Part shown: one piece after another, positions 47,831 to 60,099 of the stretch
Position numbering within the stretch: the first letter of the stretch is position 1
Layout of the letters: the number at the start of each line of letters is the position of its first letter
Assembly (NCBI RefSeq): GCF_041296265.1
Contig: NC_091693.1
Coordinates: 21,204,001-21,268,000, forward strand
Length of the DNA: 64,000 nt
From: Equus caballus
Taxonomy: Eukaryota > Chordata > Mammalia > Perissodactyla > Equidae
Reading direction: 5' to 3'
Program-made: the position numbers and the translations under genes
Notes under the pieces: model-generated
The model's input: the letters and a program-made list of their open reading frames with translations, nothing else
Told to the model about the DNA's origin: nothing
Database searches by the model: none

Positions 47831-48527
47831 GCAAAACAATGAGAACTCACTGAACCTTCCAGTCCATGAACATGGTATAACTTTCTTGACTGTGAAACCA
47901 GTTGTATTGAGGTTTCCATTACGTGCCACATTCTTACTTTTCTAATAACCTAGGACAAGAATTGCTTGACTTATTGGGGACTCCATTCCTTATATTTCAA
48001 ATGAGGGTGGAAAATCTCTCTCCGTTAGGAAGCTTGAAGGAACAGTTATCTAAACACTCTTGTATTTGAAAGATTTTACAAATCGAAAGGTGGTAAATGC
48101 ATTTGCGTCACAAGTGTCAAGGATTTCCCAGATGCATACAACACAGAATGAGATGCAAATCCGCATGAGCTGAACCTAAAATATTAACTGTAGCTGTATA
48201 TTCCACTCGTGTGTTCTCCAGATATCATGCCTTGTGAACGACATGGAAGTGTGAGGAGAAGACGATTTACATGACAGGAAATGCCAATCTGTATCATGAG
48301 GATTTTTTAAAAATTCACTCCGGTCCACACAACACTAAATGACACCTTTCAGGGAAAAGAAATTTATGCTGCACTGGCTCTTGCAACATGTGTTTGTGTT
48401 CTCCCTTTTGTTTTAAATTGAGATGCTGTAAGTTTTTTATTTGGGGCATGCCATTGTAACTTCATGAATAGGCACACAAAAAGCAAAAAAAAAAAAAATT
48501 CATAATCCATACTCATATTTTAGAAAA

Positions 48528-49215
48528 TATCCAACTTGCTACCAAGACACACAGCAAACTTACCAGTGACTGTAGCTCTAAGGCCTGACAGTACTGGGTG
48601 TTTGGGGAGGAGGTGACTCCGCTGGCTGGTGGGAAACTCATGGACATGGACCAGATCAGTCGTCTCCCTTCTTGTCTGCAAACTCCCCAACACAGAGATG
48701 CTCACAAAGTGTTTGGAGAATGAATTAATAAATGAATGAATGAATGGTTGACTGCTGCCTTCACATCACCTAAGAACAATTCTTTTCTTCTGCCTCAATG
48801 TTCACACAGACCTTAAAGAATCCTACACTTGCCAGGATCAGCTTCCTACTGTAGACACCACTGGGTGAGGAACATCTCACAGGCATAGACCAGGTGGGTC
48901 ATCTGCCTTGTCTCCAGCCTCACCAACACAGAGATGCTCACTAAGCATTTGGGGAATGAATGAATGAACTGATGATGGATGGACTGCTGCCTTCACCTCA
49001 CCTAAACCTTCTTTTAATCTGCCCCAGACCCTAAAGAATCCTACACCTGGCAGGATGCACCACCTGAATTCTAGATGAAGTTGTGACTCTCCGAGGTTCA
49101 GCAGGAGCTGACCAGCTCCCTGGTGTACACACCACTGCTCAGAAAAGCACCTCAGATGGGAGGCCCTTAGAGACTCGCTGTGTCCCACTCCTCAGATGTC
49201 CTCATAAGTCCTGGT
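48528..49215. repeat. Tandem pair of the upstream block
   Basis: 48528-48850 is a diverged copy and 48868-49215 a closer copy of 38740-39195. Shared landmarks are CCAACACAGAGATGCTCAC, GAATGAATGAATG and TAAAGAATCCTACAC. The first copy is clearly older than the second. The block ends about 290 bases before the CD33 pseudogene start codon. Confidence 0.75.
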
Positions 49216-50984
49216 CCAGGCTCTGGTGCAGGAGGGAAGCCCTGAGATGGGGACAGGACACTTGGCCTGCTCATTGTCTGCTCACCTCTGGGCATGTCTT
49301 GGGGTCTCTGGGCTGTGTGGTGTCCTCAAGCTCTGTGCAGAGAGGGAACAAAGTCCAGGCTGCAGTTCCTCTTCTGTGAAACGCCGACCTCAAGTGCTCC
49401 TCCCTGGCTTCCTGTGAGCCTCCCAGTGTCCTCTCCTTCCACTCGTCTTCTCCTTCTCTTTTCAGTCACAGGATGAACATCCAGAACCCTTCATCTGAGA
49501 GATGCTGCTGCTGTCCCTGCTGTTATCAGGTGAGTGGGCTGAGAGGAGAGCTGGTTGGCAGGGTGGAGGCTGTGTCTGACCACCATTTCCCTTCAGGCAC
49601 CCTGGCTCAGTATGACAGATACTAATCAGAAGTTAAGGAATCCTTGACAGTGCAGGAGGGCCTGTGTGTCTCTTTGTCCTGCCCCTTCTCCCGTCCCCAG
49701 GACAAATGGACTGATGCTGACCCAGCTCATGGCTACTGGTTCTGGGAAGGGGATGAAGCATTCAAGGATGCTCCAGTGGCCACAAACAACCCAGAGAGTA
49801 AAGTGCAGGAGGAGACTCAGGGCTGATTCCAACTCCTTGGGGATCCCCAGACCTACAACTGCTCTCTGGACATTGGAGATGCCAGGAAAAGGGCCAGGAG
49901 AAAGTACCTTTTCCAGGTGGAGAGAGGAAGGGGAAGATGCACTTGCAAATCTAACCATCTGTGTGTGTGTGTGTGATAGGTAAGGAGTAGCACAGGGGAA
50001 TGACATGGGGCAAATTCAGGGCTGGGATGGGACCCTACTCCTGCAAGGTTTTGGCGTACAGTGCCTTAGGACTCAGAGGGAGGAACTGGATCAAAGCCTG
50101 AGGCTTCTCTCAGGACTGCACCTCAGACCCTCCCTCCTGATGCCGGTGTCTATTCATCTCCTCACCAGCCCTGACCCACATGCCGCACATCCTCATCCTG
50201 GGGACCTGGGAGTCTGGCAGCCCCAAGAACCTGACCTGTTCTGTACCCTGGGCCTGTGAGCATGGCACAGACACACACACCCATCTTCTCCTGGACATCA
50301 GATGCCGTCACCTCCCTGGACCCCAGGACCAAACTCTCCTCAGTTCTCACCTTCACCCCACAGCCTCAGGACCACAGCACCAACCTCACCTGTCAGGTGA
50401 AGTTCCCTGCAGGTAGTGTGACCTTGGAAAGAACCATCCAGCTCAATGTCAGCTGTGAGTGCTGGGGCAGGATGCCCATGTCCCTGAGGGTTTTGTAGGC
50501 AGAAGACCAGGCTGGTGATACTTGATGCTTTTGCCCTGGGTGCCTGATGAGTAGGATACCTAGATGGGCATAAGCTTTCTCCCTCCACCAATTCTGTGGG
50601 TCCGGGGGGGGGGAGGCCTACATTTTTCTCACCCCACCCTCCCCACTGAAGAAGGAAATCTCTTATTGTTCCAGGCATTACAGAGAACCCAGAAATCATT
50701 GTCTGCTGAAGGGATGGCACAGGTAAGGAGGAACCCCCTCCCATGGGACGTTGACTGAGGTGGGGTCTCTGCCAAGTCGGGTCAGAGATGGACTTTCAGA
50801 GGCCAGATGGTGAGGCTCAGTTGGATGGGCTGCAATTAGACATGAGAAGGCCCTGTCTGGTCTCCTCTCCCAATATCATCCAATTCCGGTCTTGCCTGGA
50901 TGACCCACAACCTCCTCCTGCCCATCCTGAATATGCCGTTTATGTCCCTCCAGTCACTGACAGCCTTGGGGGAACTTTCTCGCA

Positions 50985-51300
50985 GACTTTATTTTTTAGA
51001 GATGTTTTAGATTCTCAGCAAAATTGACTGGAAGCCAGAGATATTTCTCCTATACCCACTGTATTTTCCCACATACGTACAGCCTGCTTGCTATCAACAT
51101 CCCCACCAGGGGGTACATTTACAACCCATGAATCTTCATTGTCATCTCATTATCACCCAAAGTTCATAGTTTTCATTAGGGGTCAGTCTTGGTGTACATG
51201 CCAAGGGTTTGGACAAATGTACAATGATATTTATCCATCATTATAGTATAATACAGAATAGTTAAGTTATCCCAAAAACCTCTTTGGGTCCTGTTCTGAT
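50985..51300 (-). mobile_element. L1M antisense fragment in pseudogene intron
   Basis: Contains TTTTAGATTCTCAGCAAAAT, TATCAACATCCCCACCAGGG, CATTATCACCCAAAGTTCAT and GTTTGGACAAATGTACAATG, a well-known old L1 3' segment. Confidence 0.75.
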
Positions 51301-53591
51301 TGTCAATCTCCTGCCCTCACCCTGACCCTCTCTCGGGAGCTCAGCTCCCCCCACTACTCTATTCCCATGGGTAATGGATCTGGTCCCCTCGCTGGACAGT
51401 GAGTCTCTTTGGGGCTTTCTCAGCAGTGCCCCTCAAACTGCTGGCAGGTGATGCCCAGAGACACATCCCTCACCCTGGGTGTTGGGTTCCCAGGAGGCAT
51501 GGCCAGGCAGGTCCAGGAGAGCTGTCTGGGTCAGATCTGAAGGTCTGAGAAATCCCAGCTTCCACTGCCCTCTGAAGACATGAAAGATCACATTTGACAG
51601 GGCCCATGGAGGACAGGAGAGGAGATTCAGACACCCTCCCAGGAAGGAGGGAAAGACAAAGCCTTTCAGGATCCCATAGGGCTCTCTGTGTTGTATTTCT
51701 CTCTCTCTCTGGAATGCCCACAGGGTCCAGAGACAAATGTTCCTGCTGCAGCCAGGTCGGGGGGCTGTTGCAGAGAGACCCTGGGTGGAGAAAACCTAGG
51801 TCCCAGAAGAGATGGAGTTTGCCAGACAGGAGTATGGGGCCTGGACAGGAGGCGCCACGTGGATCATGTCACTCTGGAGAAGGCTGGGGTGTTATAATGG
51901 GTGGGGGAATATAGGGGCTGAACCCTGAATGGGAGGAAATGTGTGCCCCTCTCTACGTGCTAAAGAGGAGAGGACACATCTCAGTTCATCCAAACTGGAG
52001 TTCACCCCAAGTGTCTTTTGTCTGCAGGTGAACTGGGGACCATGGCGGGTGTGATTCAGGGTGCCGTCAGGGGAGCTGGTGTTACCACACTGTTTGCTCT
52101 CTGCCTCTGCTTCATCTTCTTCATGTGAGCTGGGTTGGATGTGGGCCAAGAGATAGAGAAGAGGGAAATGGAGGGGTTGTGAGGTCCCAGAGCGAGAGCA
52201 GGGAGTACTGTGGTTGTGAGAATCCAGGTAGAGGCCCCTGAGCCAGGCATGAGTGTGTCCCAACTCTAGTTCCAAACACCCTGGAACAGGGAGTACTTTT
52301 TTTTACAAAGTCTTGTTATGAAGGCTCCTGGGATCACCACGCAACAGTGTTTCAGTCAACAATGAACCCCACACACAATCGTGGTCCCATAACATTAGTA
52401 CCACATAGCCTAGGGGTGTAGTAGGCTATACCATCTAGATGTAAGTACACTCTGTGATGTTCATACAATGATGAAATCACTTAAAGATGCATTTCTCAGA
52501 ACATATCCCATTCATTAAGCGATGCATGACTGTATTTAGAAATGTGAGGTCAATAGACCAAGACACAGTTGTTACTTACAGTTTCCAAGAGAAGGGAGAA
52601 ATGCCACACTCTACAGGGCTGCACAAGGAACCACTTTATTGTGGTTTCTGTGGAAAGGCAAGCTGAGGCAGGGTAAGCAGGTTTAGGACTGACTAGTTTG
52701 AATGATTCCAGCAGGTTCTGGGGTGTAGGTGCTGTCTCCAGTTGCCTGGTTCCTGGCCCTGGGGTAACTAGGGTGGGAGGATAGTCTGGAGCATAAGGAA
52801 GTGGTTGGGATTTGAGCTTTGGACTGGGTGATTTGGAATATGAAAGGCATGCTTGCAGTCTAGTCTTTTACCGTTATCTAGAAATTCACTATAAATTGAA
52901 GCTTCCCATGACTCCCTGTCCTGGTTCAATTAATTTGCTAGAGTGGTTCACAGAATTTGGGAAAATGGTTTACTTAGTGTATACGAGCTTATTATAAAAG
53001 GATATGATAAAGGACACAGATGAACAGCCAGATGAAAAGATGCATAGAGCAAGGTATATGGGAAGGGGTGAGGAAGTTCCGTGCTTTCTCCAGGAGCGCC
53101 ACTCTCTCAGCACCCCCATGTGTTCACCAAGCTGGAAGCTCCCTGAGCCTCATACTGTTGGAGTGTTTATGGAGACTTCATCATGTAGACATGATAAAGT
53201 ATTAACTCCTTTCCAGCCTCTCTTCCCTTGCTGAATGACAGACAATGGGGCTGAAAGTTTTAAGCTTCTAATCGTGGTTTGGACTTTCTGGTGACCAGCC
53301 CCCACCTAGGAGCCACTCACCATCACCTCGTTAGAACAACAGAGACACTCCTCTCACCCAGGAAATTACAAGGGATTTATGAGCTCTGTATCAGGAACCA
53401 GGGTCAATGACCAAACATTAAAACAGGAACTGGCGTCAGATATATTCTGTTATCACAGATGTGAACTGACACGCATTTTAATGAGATCACTCTGGCTGCT
53501 GTGTTAAGAAATCCTGTAGCAAGATAAAGTAGAAGAGAGGAGACCAGATAAGGAAGACACTCAAATAATCCAGACAAGAGATGATGCAGAC

Positions 53592-53928
53592 TTTATTAGT
53601 TTGCTGGGGCTGCCATAACAAGATGACATAGGCTGGGTTGCTGGAACTACGGATATTTATTTTCTCACAGTTCTGAGGGCTGGAAGTCCAAGATCAAGGT
53701 GCCATACAGAGGACCACCATCTCACCATGTCCTCACATCGCCCTTTTTCTGTGCACACACATCTCTAGTGTCTCTTCTTCTACAGGTATAAGTCATTTCG
53801 GGCCTTACCCTAATGACTTCATTTAAACTTAACTACCTCTTTAAAGGCCCTCTTCCAAATACAGCCATGCTGGGCGGTAGAGCTTCAACATATGAATTTG
53901 AGGGGACACAATTCAGTCTATAAGGCAG
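53592..53928 (-). mobile_element. MLT1-type MaLR LTR fossil
   Basis: Antisense solo LTR: TTAGTTTGCTGGGGCTGCCA, TTTATTTTCTCACAGTTCTG, CCTTACCCTAATGACTTC and the terminal ACAATTCAGTCTATAAGG. Old, broken, without internal genes. Confidence 0.85.
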
Positions 53929-54067
53929 ACTTAGTACGGGGTAACAATGATGAATCTGGTGTGAAGAAGTTAGGTTCTGGATAAATTTTGGTGGTGGGGC
54001 CAACAGGATTTGTTACTGGAGTGATAGAGTACATGTGGCATATGATCAAAGATAGCTCAGTGCCTCT

Positions 54068-54300
54068 AACTCAACGAGGTCATAGATGTCACAGATGACT
54101 CCATAGATGTCCATACATGTCAAAGATGTCCATATATGTCAGAGATGACTCAATATATGTCATATGTATTCATAGATGTAATAGATGGTAATATAAGTCA
54201 AAGATAATGCCATAGATGTCCATAGATAGCCATAGACAGTCATAGATGCCACAGATGTCCATCGATGTCTATAGACACCAAAGATGACTCCGATGTGGTT
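54068..54300. repeat. Degenerate CATAGATGTC tandem array
   Basis: About 20 imperfect copies of a 10- to 12-base unit of the type CATAGATGTC or CAAAGATGAC. No coding potential. Confidence 0.85.
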
Positions 54301-55734
54301 GCCTTGAGCAACTTCAAAAATTGAATTGCCAATTTCTTAAATTGCCAACTCTGTGCGACGATTATATTTTCAAGAGAGCATCAAACTTTATTTTGGTTAC
54401 TATAAATTTGAGGTAACTCTGAGATGCCCAAGTGAAGATGACAAGTAGATGGCAAAAGTTTGGAGCTCAGGAGAAGCATCCAGGTGAGAGACACAGAGGT
54501 TTGGGAGTCCTCCACATCAAGGTCTGATAGTGGGTGAAATGACAAAGAAGAGAAGCTATCCATGGGCAGAGTCCTGGGACCCTCCAGCATTTACAGTTGG
54601 GGAGATAAGATGGAAACAGCAAGAAGACCATTGAGGAAGACTAAATGACCAGGAGAGTGTAGGGTTGGGTCCTGGTGGCCAAGGGGTGATTGATCATCAA
54701 ATAGGAGAGAGTACTCGTCTTCAAATGCTAGTAAGCCCAATAGAATAGGGTCTGAGAAATGACCGTTTCAGTTTAGCTAAGTGGTACACAGCTATTCTTG
54801 ACAAAAGCAGATCTGGTAGCCTGTTGGAGGCAGATATCTTAATTGGGGTGAGCTCAAGAGAGAATGGGAGGAGCGGAAGTGGAAAGACTCTTTTGAGAAA
54901 TGCTGCAGTAAATCTAGATCTGAGAAATGAGTCTGCAGCAGAAAATTATTGTACTCCTAAATCCCTTAGAGCTTCCTGGGTTAGAGTACCGTCTTTTATC
55001 TTAATGTTTTGACTCTTGGTGGGCTCCTGGATGGGGATTTTCACCTCTGACTACACTCTCTAGAGATAGGAAAGGGGCTGGAAATGTAGTTAAACGTTGA
55101 CCATGCCTATATGGTGAAGCCTCCTTGAAAATCTCGACAACATTGAGTTTGTGGAACTTCCAAGTGGGTGAACATGTGGAGGTGACGGGAGGGTGATGCA
55201 CTCAAAGAGAACGTGGAAGCTCCAAGCCCCTTCCCATCTACGTTGCCCTATGCATCTCTTCATCTGGATGTTCATCTGTGACCTTTGTTGTATCTTTTTA
55301 TAGTAAGCTGTTACACAGTAGGTAAACTGTTTTCCTGAATTATCTGAGCCACTTTAATAAGTTAACTGAACCCAAGGAAGGGGCCATGACATCATCCAAT
55401 TTATAGTCGGTTGTTCAGAAGCACAGATGACAACCTGGACTTAAGACTGGCATCTGTGGCTTGGGGGTGTAGGGTGGATCATGTAGGACTTATACCTTAA
55501 CCTGTTGGATCTGACGATATCTCCAAGCAGATAGTGTCAGAATTGAGTTCAACTGTAGGACATCCAGCTGGTGTCACAGAGGACTGCTTGTTTTGGGGGA
55601 AAAAAACCCCACACATCTGTTGTCAGAAGCACTGTGAATGTGATAGTAATGTGAGAGTAAAGGAAAGACACACAGGAGAAGGAGTTTTTCAGAAAAGCCT
55701 TCCCATCCTTCCAGTGCCCAGCACACAGGAGACC

Positions 55735-55900
55735 TCAGAGAGACCACAATTAGTAGCTGTGTGACCTCGTGAAGTACCTAAACTCTCTGAGACTTAGTTT
55801 CTTTCTCTGTAAAATAACAGTGTTTTCCACATGGGTCTGGGTGAGTGTTAAGTAGACCTTGAAAGGAACAAATAAGTACTATATTTTCTGGATTTGTTGT
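55735..55900 (+). mobile_element. MIR SINE
   Basis: Contains TAGCTGTGTGACCTCGTGAA, GAGACTTAGTTTCTTTCTCT and GTAAAATAACAG, the MIR core order. Confidence 0.8.
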
Positions 55901-56060
55901 TGCTATATATTTATGGGACTTTAAGGTACTTGTGATAAAAGAATGGAAGATTGAATAAGTGTTTTGTCAGAATCAAATTCTCTTCATGGACTCCTTCTTC
56001 CTTTCCTTGCCCCCTCCCCTTGCTGCTCTGCTCTGACCCCCTTCTTTGCTCTCCACACAG

Positions 56061-56201
56061 GGTCACCAGCAAGAGTCCGAACTAGACAGCCCCTCTGATC
56101 CCACAAGCTCTGCCAGGACCACCTCCGTCTTGGAACTGCATTATCCCTCCCTCAGCTTTAACAGGATGAATCCTCAGGACACCACCTACAGGACACAGTG
56201 A
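56061..56201 (+). pseudogene. CD33: CD33 terminal exon, open, with intact ITIM
   Basis: Follows a CTCCACACAG acceptor, phase 0, and is open for 46 codons to TGA at 56199-56201. It contains ELHYPSLSF, which fits the ITIM consensus (I/L/V)xYxx(L/V), and NRMNPQ, matching the CD33 HGMNPS stretch. The distal TEYSEV motif is shortened to TTYRTQ; one tyrosine remains but without the family context. The exon is better preserved than the rest of the pseudogene. Confidence 0.85.
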
Positions 56202-56339
56202 GGAACCAACTGGAGCATCAGTCTCAGCTGGATCACCAGTATCCCCTACAGGAAGGGGGACCCAAAGCCCGACCCTTGGAGACATACCAAGAGAAAATGG
56301 GTTTATGAACTATTGTATGTGAGTCTCCTGCTACACCCG

Positions 56340-56545
56340 AACTCCATTAGGTTTTGCAATCAGAGAGACCTGGGATCAAATCCACGCTCTCTTATTTTTT
56401 AAGACTATGACATCAGGCAAGCCATCTTACCCTTCCACATCTCAGTTTCCTGCTATGTGAAATGGGTGCAAGAAATCTTAATTCACAGGGCTGCTGTGAG
56501 TATTACATAAAAGTACATGTGAAAAACATTCAGCAAAAGTCCTCA
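56340..56545 (+). mobile_element. MIR SINE
   Basis: Contains GACCTGGGATCAAATCCACG, CATCTCAGTTTCCTGCTATG and GGGCTGCTGTGAGTATTACA in MIR order. Confidence 0.8.
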
Positions 56546-56917
56546 AACATTGTGAGAGTTGGGTGTCTACTGGTTCCTTTTCCCTTGAACAGAAAGGCTT
56601 AGTGACATTTCACTGAGAGGCTGGGTGTGCTCTATCCCAGACACCACATCAGCCACATGTCAGTTCACTCTCTATGCAAAGCCCTCCCGTGGATCCCTTC
56701 CCTGACTGGGCCTCCAGCATCATCTCTCTTCCCTCCTGAATCTTCCCTTTCCATCCTGTCTGCCTCCTCCTACTCCTGCTAAAGGCAAAATCAGATATTA
56801 GCATTTAGAAAACTTCTTAAAACTCAGAGCTGACCATTCTCAAAATTCTTCTCTATCTCCTCAGCTCAAAAGAATACTTTACAAGCTTTTCAACTAGACG
56901 TCCTGAGTCAGGGGTCA

Positions 56918-57110
56918 GGAAACTTTTTTTTCTAAAGGATTAGATAGCAAATATTTTAGGCATTGCAAGCTGTACAGTCAGTCTCCGTTGTGTTTGGCCC
57001 ACAACAGCAGCCCATAGATAATCTGCAAATGAATTAACCTGGCTGTATTCCAACGAAAATTCTATTTGCAAAAGCAGGCAACCCACGGGATGTGGTTTTC
57101 TGACATCTAG
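56918..57110 (+). mobile_element. Non-autonomous hAT-type DNA transposon (MER class)
   Basis: GTCAGGAAACTTTTTTTTCT, AGATAGCAAATATTTTAGGC, TGTTTGGCCCACAACAGCAG and ATTCTATTTGCAAAAGCAGG match a common mammalian MER element with CAGGGGTCGGCAAACT-type ends. Too short to encode a transposase. Confidence 0.65.
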
Positions 57111-58271
57111 GTTGTTCTTCATCTCATCCTGTATACTTCTCCATCGCCATACCCTAACCCATTAGTCCCTCCAGTCATTCTCTAAACACCATCATTCTGA
57201 TGCATTCCTCACTGTCTTTGTGCTTCCACCTCCCTTCTCCAGGAAGGCCCATCACCATGTCATCATCTGGCTAACATATTGCTATCCTTCAGAATGAGCT
57301 CAGAAATATATGCCTGGATTGAGAGGGTAAAGGGAAGCAGGAGCTCATAATCTTCCTTCTAACATACCTAATGTTATAATTTTAACAAAAATCAGTTTAA
57401 ATGAAAATAGCCCAGAATTCTCCAGCAGTACCCAACCAATGACAGAGACAAAATATTGTGCCACAAGTTTGTAAAGTTACCCTTAAATAAACAAATGGAA
57501 GATTCTTGTGTGGTGTAAAGAATCCTGATGCTTAAACCCTGTCTCCCTGCCCTATATCCAGAAGAGAGAGATGAGTCAGATGAGTCTGTATGATAATGTT
57601 AGGTTTGGTGATATGGGTCAACCTGTCTGTTGAAAACATTAAAATTGACAGTTAGACTTACAATATAGACAAGCTGGTATCAGCCCATTGTTCCCTCCTC
57701 CTCCCCTGTATTCACAACTATAAGCCCTGTAAATGGTGCAAGAGACAACCCAAAGAGAATTCTGGAGTGTGATAAGGAGAAGCGAAGATGGTTTAAGACC
57801 CAAGGACTAGAGGACCATTGCAGAGGTAGGGCATCTGTGTTCCCCCATTCAACAGAGTAAGGACACTCAGATTCACTTTTCCCTAAATGCTGATGGAGAA
57901 GCAGAAGGCATCCAGATAGGCTCATCCCTCTTCTAGATGGAAAGTGAACCTCTCCGACAATATCAGGTGAGTCTAACGCCACTCGCAAGGGGGATTCATT
58001 GGGGCCAGAAACAAGAATCCAGGAAGCACTTACCTTCCCCATCAAGCGTGAGACTATCCTCTCCTGCCCAGAGCCACTGGGGCAGGTGGACAGAGTGGAA
58101 GAAAGGGATCCAGGCACAGTGTCTGATATTCCTGACCCTGGCACTCAGTTTTCTCCTTTGTCAAATGTGAAGACTAGCCTCCTCACTTTCAGAGATATTT
58201 GGTTGGGTTTTTTTTTTTTTTTTAGGTTTTCGGGGAGGCAAAAAAGCACGCTATTTAAAGGAGAAGTGCAG
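57111..58271. other. Intergenic, no gene seen
   Basis: Unique-looking sequence. The longest open frame (57680-58144, minus strand) has no recognisable domain and no splice context that I can support. Confidence 0.35.
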
Positions 58272-58587
58272 GGGCCGGCTCCGTGGCCGAGTGGTTAAGT
58301 TCGCAAGCTCCACTGCCACGGCCCAGGGTTCGGATCCTGGGCGCGGACATGGCCCTGCTCATCAGGCCACATTGAGGCGGTGTCCCACATCCCACAACTA
58401 GAAGGACATGCAACTAAGATATACAACTGTGTACGGGGGCGGGGGTTCGGGAGATAAAGCAGAAAAAAAAAAAAAGATTGGCAACAGTTGTTAGCCCAGG
58501 TGCCAATCCTTAAAAAAAAAGGGGGGGGGGAGATTGGCAACAGTTGTTAGCCCAGGTGCCAATCTTTAAAATAAATAAATAAATAAA
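58272..58587 (+). mobile_element. ERE1 SINE with duplicated tail and target-site duplications
   Basis: GGGGCCGGCTCCGTGGCCGA head, GTTAAGTTCGC, GGTTCGGATCC B-box position, then GAGGCGGTGTCCCACATCCC. The 3' part carries two tandem copies of a roughly 50-base GATTGGCAACAGTTGTTAGC segment, then an (AAAT)n tail. Flanks AAAGGAGAAGTGCA (from 58257) and AAAGGGGAAGTGCA (from 58587) are the target-site duplication. Recent insertion. Confidence 0.92.
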
Positions 58588-58589
58588 GG

Positions 58590-60095
58590 GGAAGTGCAAA
58601 GGCCAATAAACAGATACCCTTAGCAAGAACGTCACCTAGCCCCTGCTCAGCTGGGTGTGGCAGACTGACGCTGTCCGCAAGCGAGACAATGCCTGAGAGG
58701 ACACAGGGGAGGTGGGAGAAGGAGTAGAGAGAGGAGAGGAACACCACCAACTCCTGATTGTCTGTTCCTCCCCTGGCTCCACCCATCCCCACCTCTTTGC
58801 CCTCCTGGCCCCAAAATAAGACCCTGAGCCTCAGTTCCTGCTCTTCTGTAGAGCTGGGAGGTACCTGGATTCTTACCGTGACCCTGTTTCAGGACCAAGG
58901 ACAGCACCAGTTTCGCCTACCTAACCCGGACGGACCCACCCCCACCCCCCCGCCCCAACCGTTTGAATCTCTCCAGAGACCTGAGTGTCACTTGGTGGAT
59001 GGAACCCCCCGCCCCCGGGGGCTACCACTTACCAGCCCCCAGTGCAGAGTGGAAGGAGCCTTGGGAAGGGTCTGGTGACATCATATGTCAATGATGCTGG
59101 TCAGAAGTGTCAGGGATCTTCCAGAGTATGCTGCCATCCTCAGACTTGAGTTCTTCATCCCCTACAGGTGTTAACTAAGGATTGAGTTCTGTCCTGAGGT
59201 GAGGATGGTTTAGCCAGGGGTGTTCCCAGTAATTAGATGGAATTAACAAAGTGAGTCTCATGGCACCATTGGGAAGAAAGCATTAATCACTCAAAGAGAG
59301 GGCCCTTATGGCATTTTACAGCTGTTGCGAGACCATGGGAGAAACAAACTTTCTTTTTAATTTTGTAGCTCTTCCCTGTCCAGCCTCATCCCCACCCATC
59401 CCTGCAGGAATGTTTTCTATCTTTCCCCATCTGAGCTGATTTTCACCCTTTCAATGTCGGACAGGTTTTTTCTCTTTCTGCATTCTCTCATATTTCTGTC
59501 TGGAGCCTTCTGTGTCTTGCTAGGTGGTCTGAACCAGTCCAGTGCTCCCACCCCAGCTCTGCCCAGACACTTCCTTCAGTTACTATCCCAGGCTGTCCTG
59601 AGCCCCAGAGTCCTGAAGCGGCAGGAAGTCTGGCTTGTGACAGGGCTGGAAAGAGGAACAGCATGCCCTCCCAACATTCCCCTATGTGTGCCCCTCTGTG
59701 GGTCCTCACCCTGCTCAGGAGTGCCCACTGGGGGCTGGCTTCCTCCTCCCCTGTGGTCTCTATAGAATCTACTACACCATTTGATCTCCCAAGGGTCTAC
59801 TGCACCTCCCCAAGAAACCCCTCATCTGAGTCCCCCAAACACGAGAACAGCGTTTATCAGCTGGTCACTCCCAGAGGCAGCATTCTACAGGACTCTGACC
59901 TCACTCCTTTTTCCCAGGCAGGGTTGGGTTCCTCTAGAAAAGGAAGGATGAGAAAAACTTGAGCTCCTTTCTTCCTTGGGACAGGAGAAGTTCCTGCATA
60001 TAGGAGTCTGAAAGGAAGGGAAAGACACAGGGACAAATTTGTTCATTTGTTCTATCAAAGGATAATTTATTTTAAAAAGATAAAATTATGACTCA
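58590..60095. other. Intergenic, no supported gene
   Basis: Includes a C-rich tract near 58930-59030 and an open frame at 59663-59962 whose distal part reads PKHENSVYQLVTPRG. The latter looks superficially like a tyrosine-bearing tail, but I see no matching upstream exons. Confidence 0.3.
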
Positions 60096-60099
60096 TGTA

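Larger units (their letters stand above)
52125..56060. other. Last intron of the CD33 pseudogene, repeat-filled
   Basis: About 3.9 kb. It holds a probable old DNA-transposon scrap (52380-52560), two copies of one interspersed repeat in opposite orientation (52960-53420 and 55010-55300), a MaLR LTR (53592-53928), a degenerate tandem array (54068-54300) and a MIR (about 55735-55900). I looked for the membrane-proximal tail exon (a KTHRRKAA-like motif) and did not find it. Confidence 0.55.
49502..56201 (+). pseudogene. CD33: CD33 pseudogene
   Basis: Exons: signal 49502-49529 (MLLLSLLLS, good donor), V-set 49597 to about 49978, C2 50169-50454, 48-base linker 50675-50722, transmembrane 52028-52124, terminal ITIM exon 56061-56201. 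The membrane exon reads GELGTMAGVIQGAVRGAG then VTTLFALCLCFIFF, and the terminal exon ELHYPSLSFNRMNPQ; both are characteristic of CD33. As in CD33 no second C2 exon is seen between linker and membrane exons. Breaks: TAA near the start of the V-set, TGA in the QG(R)FQLLGDP motif, a 7-base CA-repeat gain in the C2 exon (286 bases instead of 279) and TGA in the linker. The binding arginine codon is CAG (49914-49916). The membrane-proximal tail exon was not found. CD33 is the myeloid inhibitory Siglec-3; this locus cannot encode it. Confidence 0.85.

Noticed and set aside
54068-54300. Regularly spaced short repeats resembling a CRISPR array
   Set aside because: The units are imperfect and adjacent without unique spacers; this is a mammalian tandem repeat.
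57680-58144. 154-codon open frame on the minus strand
   Set aside because: No recognisable domain and no exon context; similar lengths occur by chance in G+C-moderate DNA of this size.
59663-59962. Tail-like frame with ENSVYQLV
   Set aside because: One tyrosine motif without matching exons or a membrane segment nearby; too weak to call.
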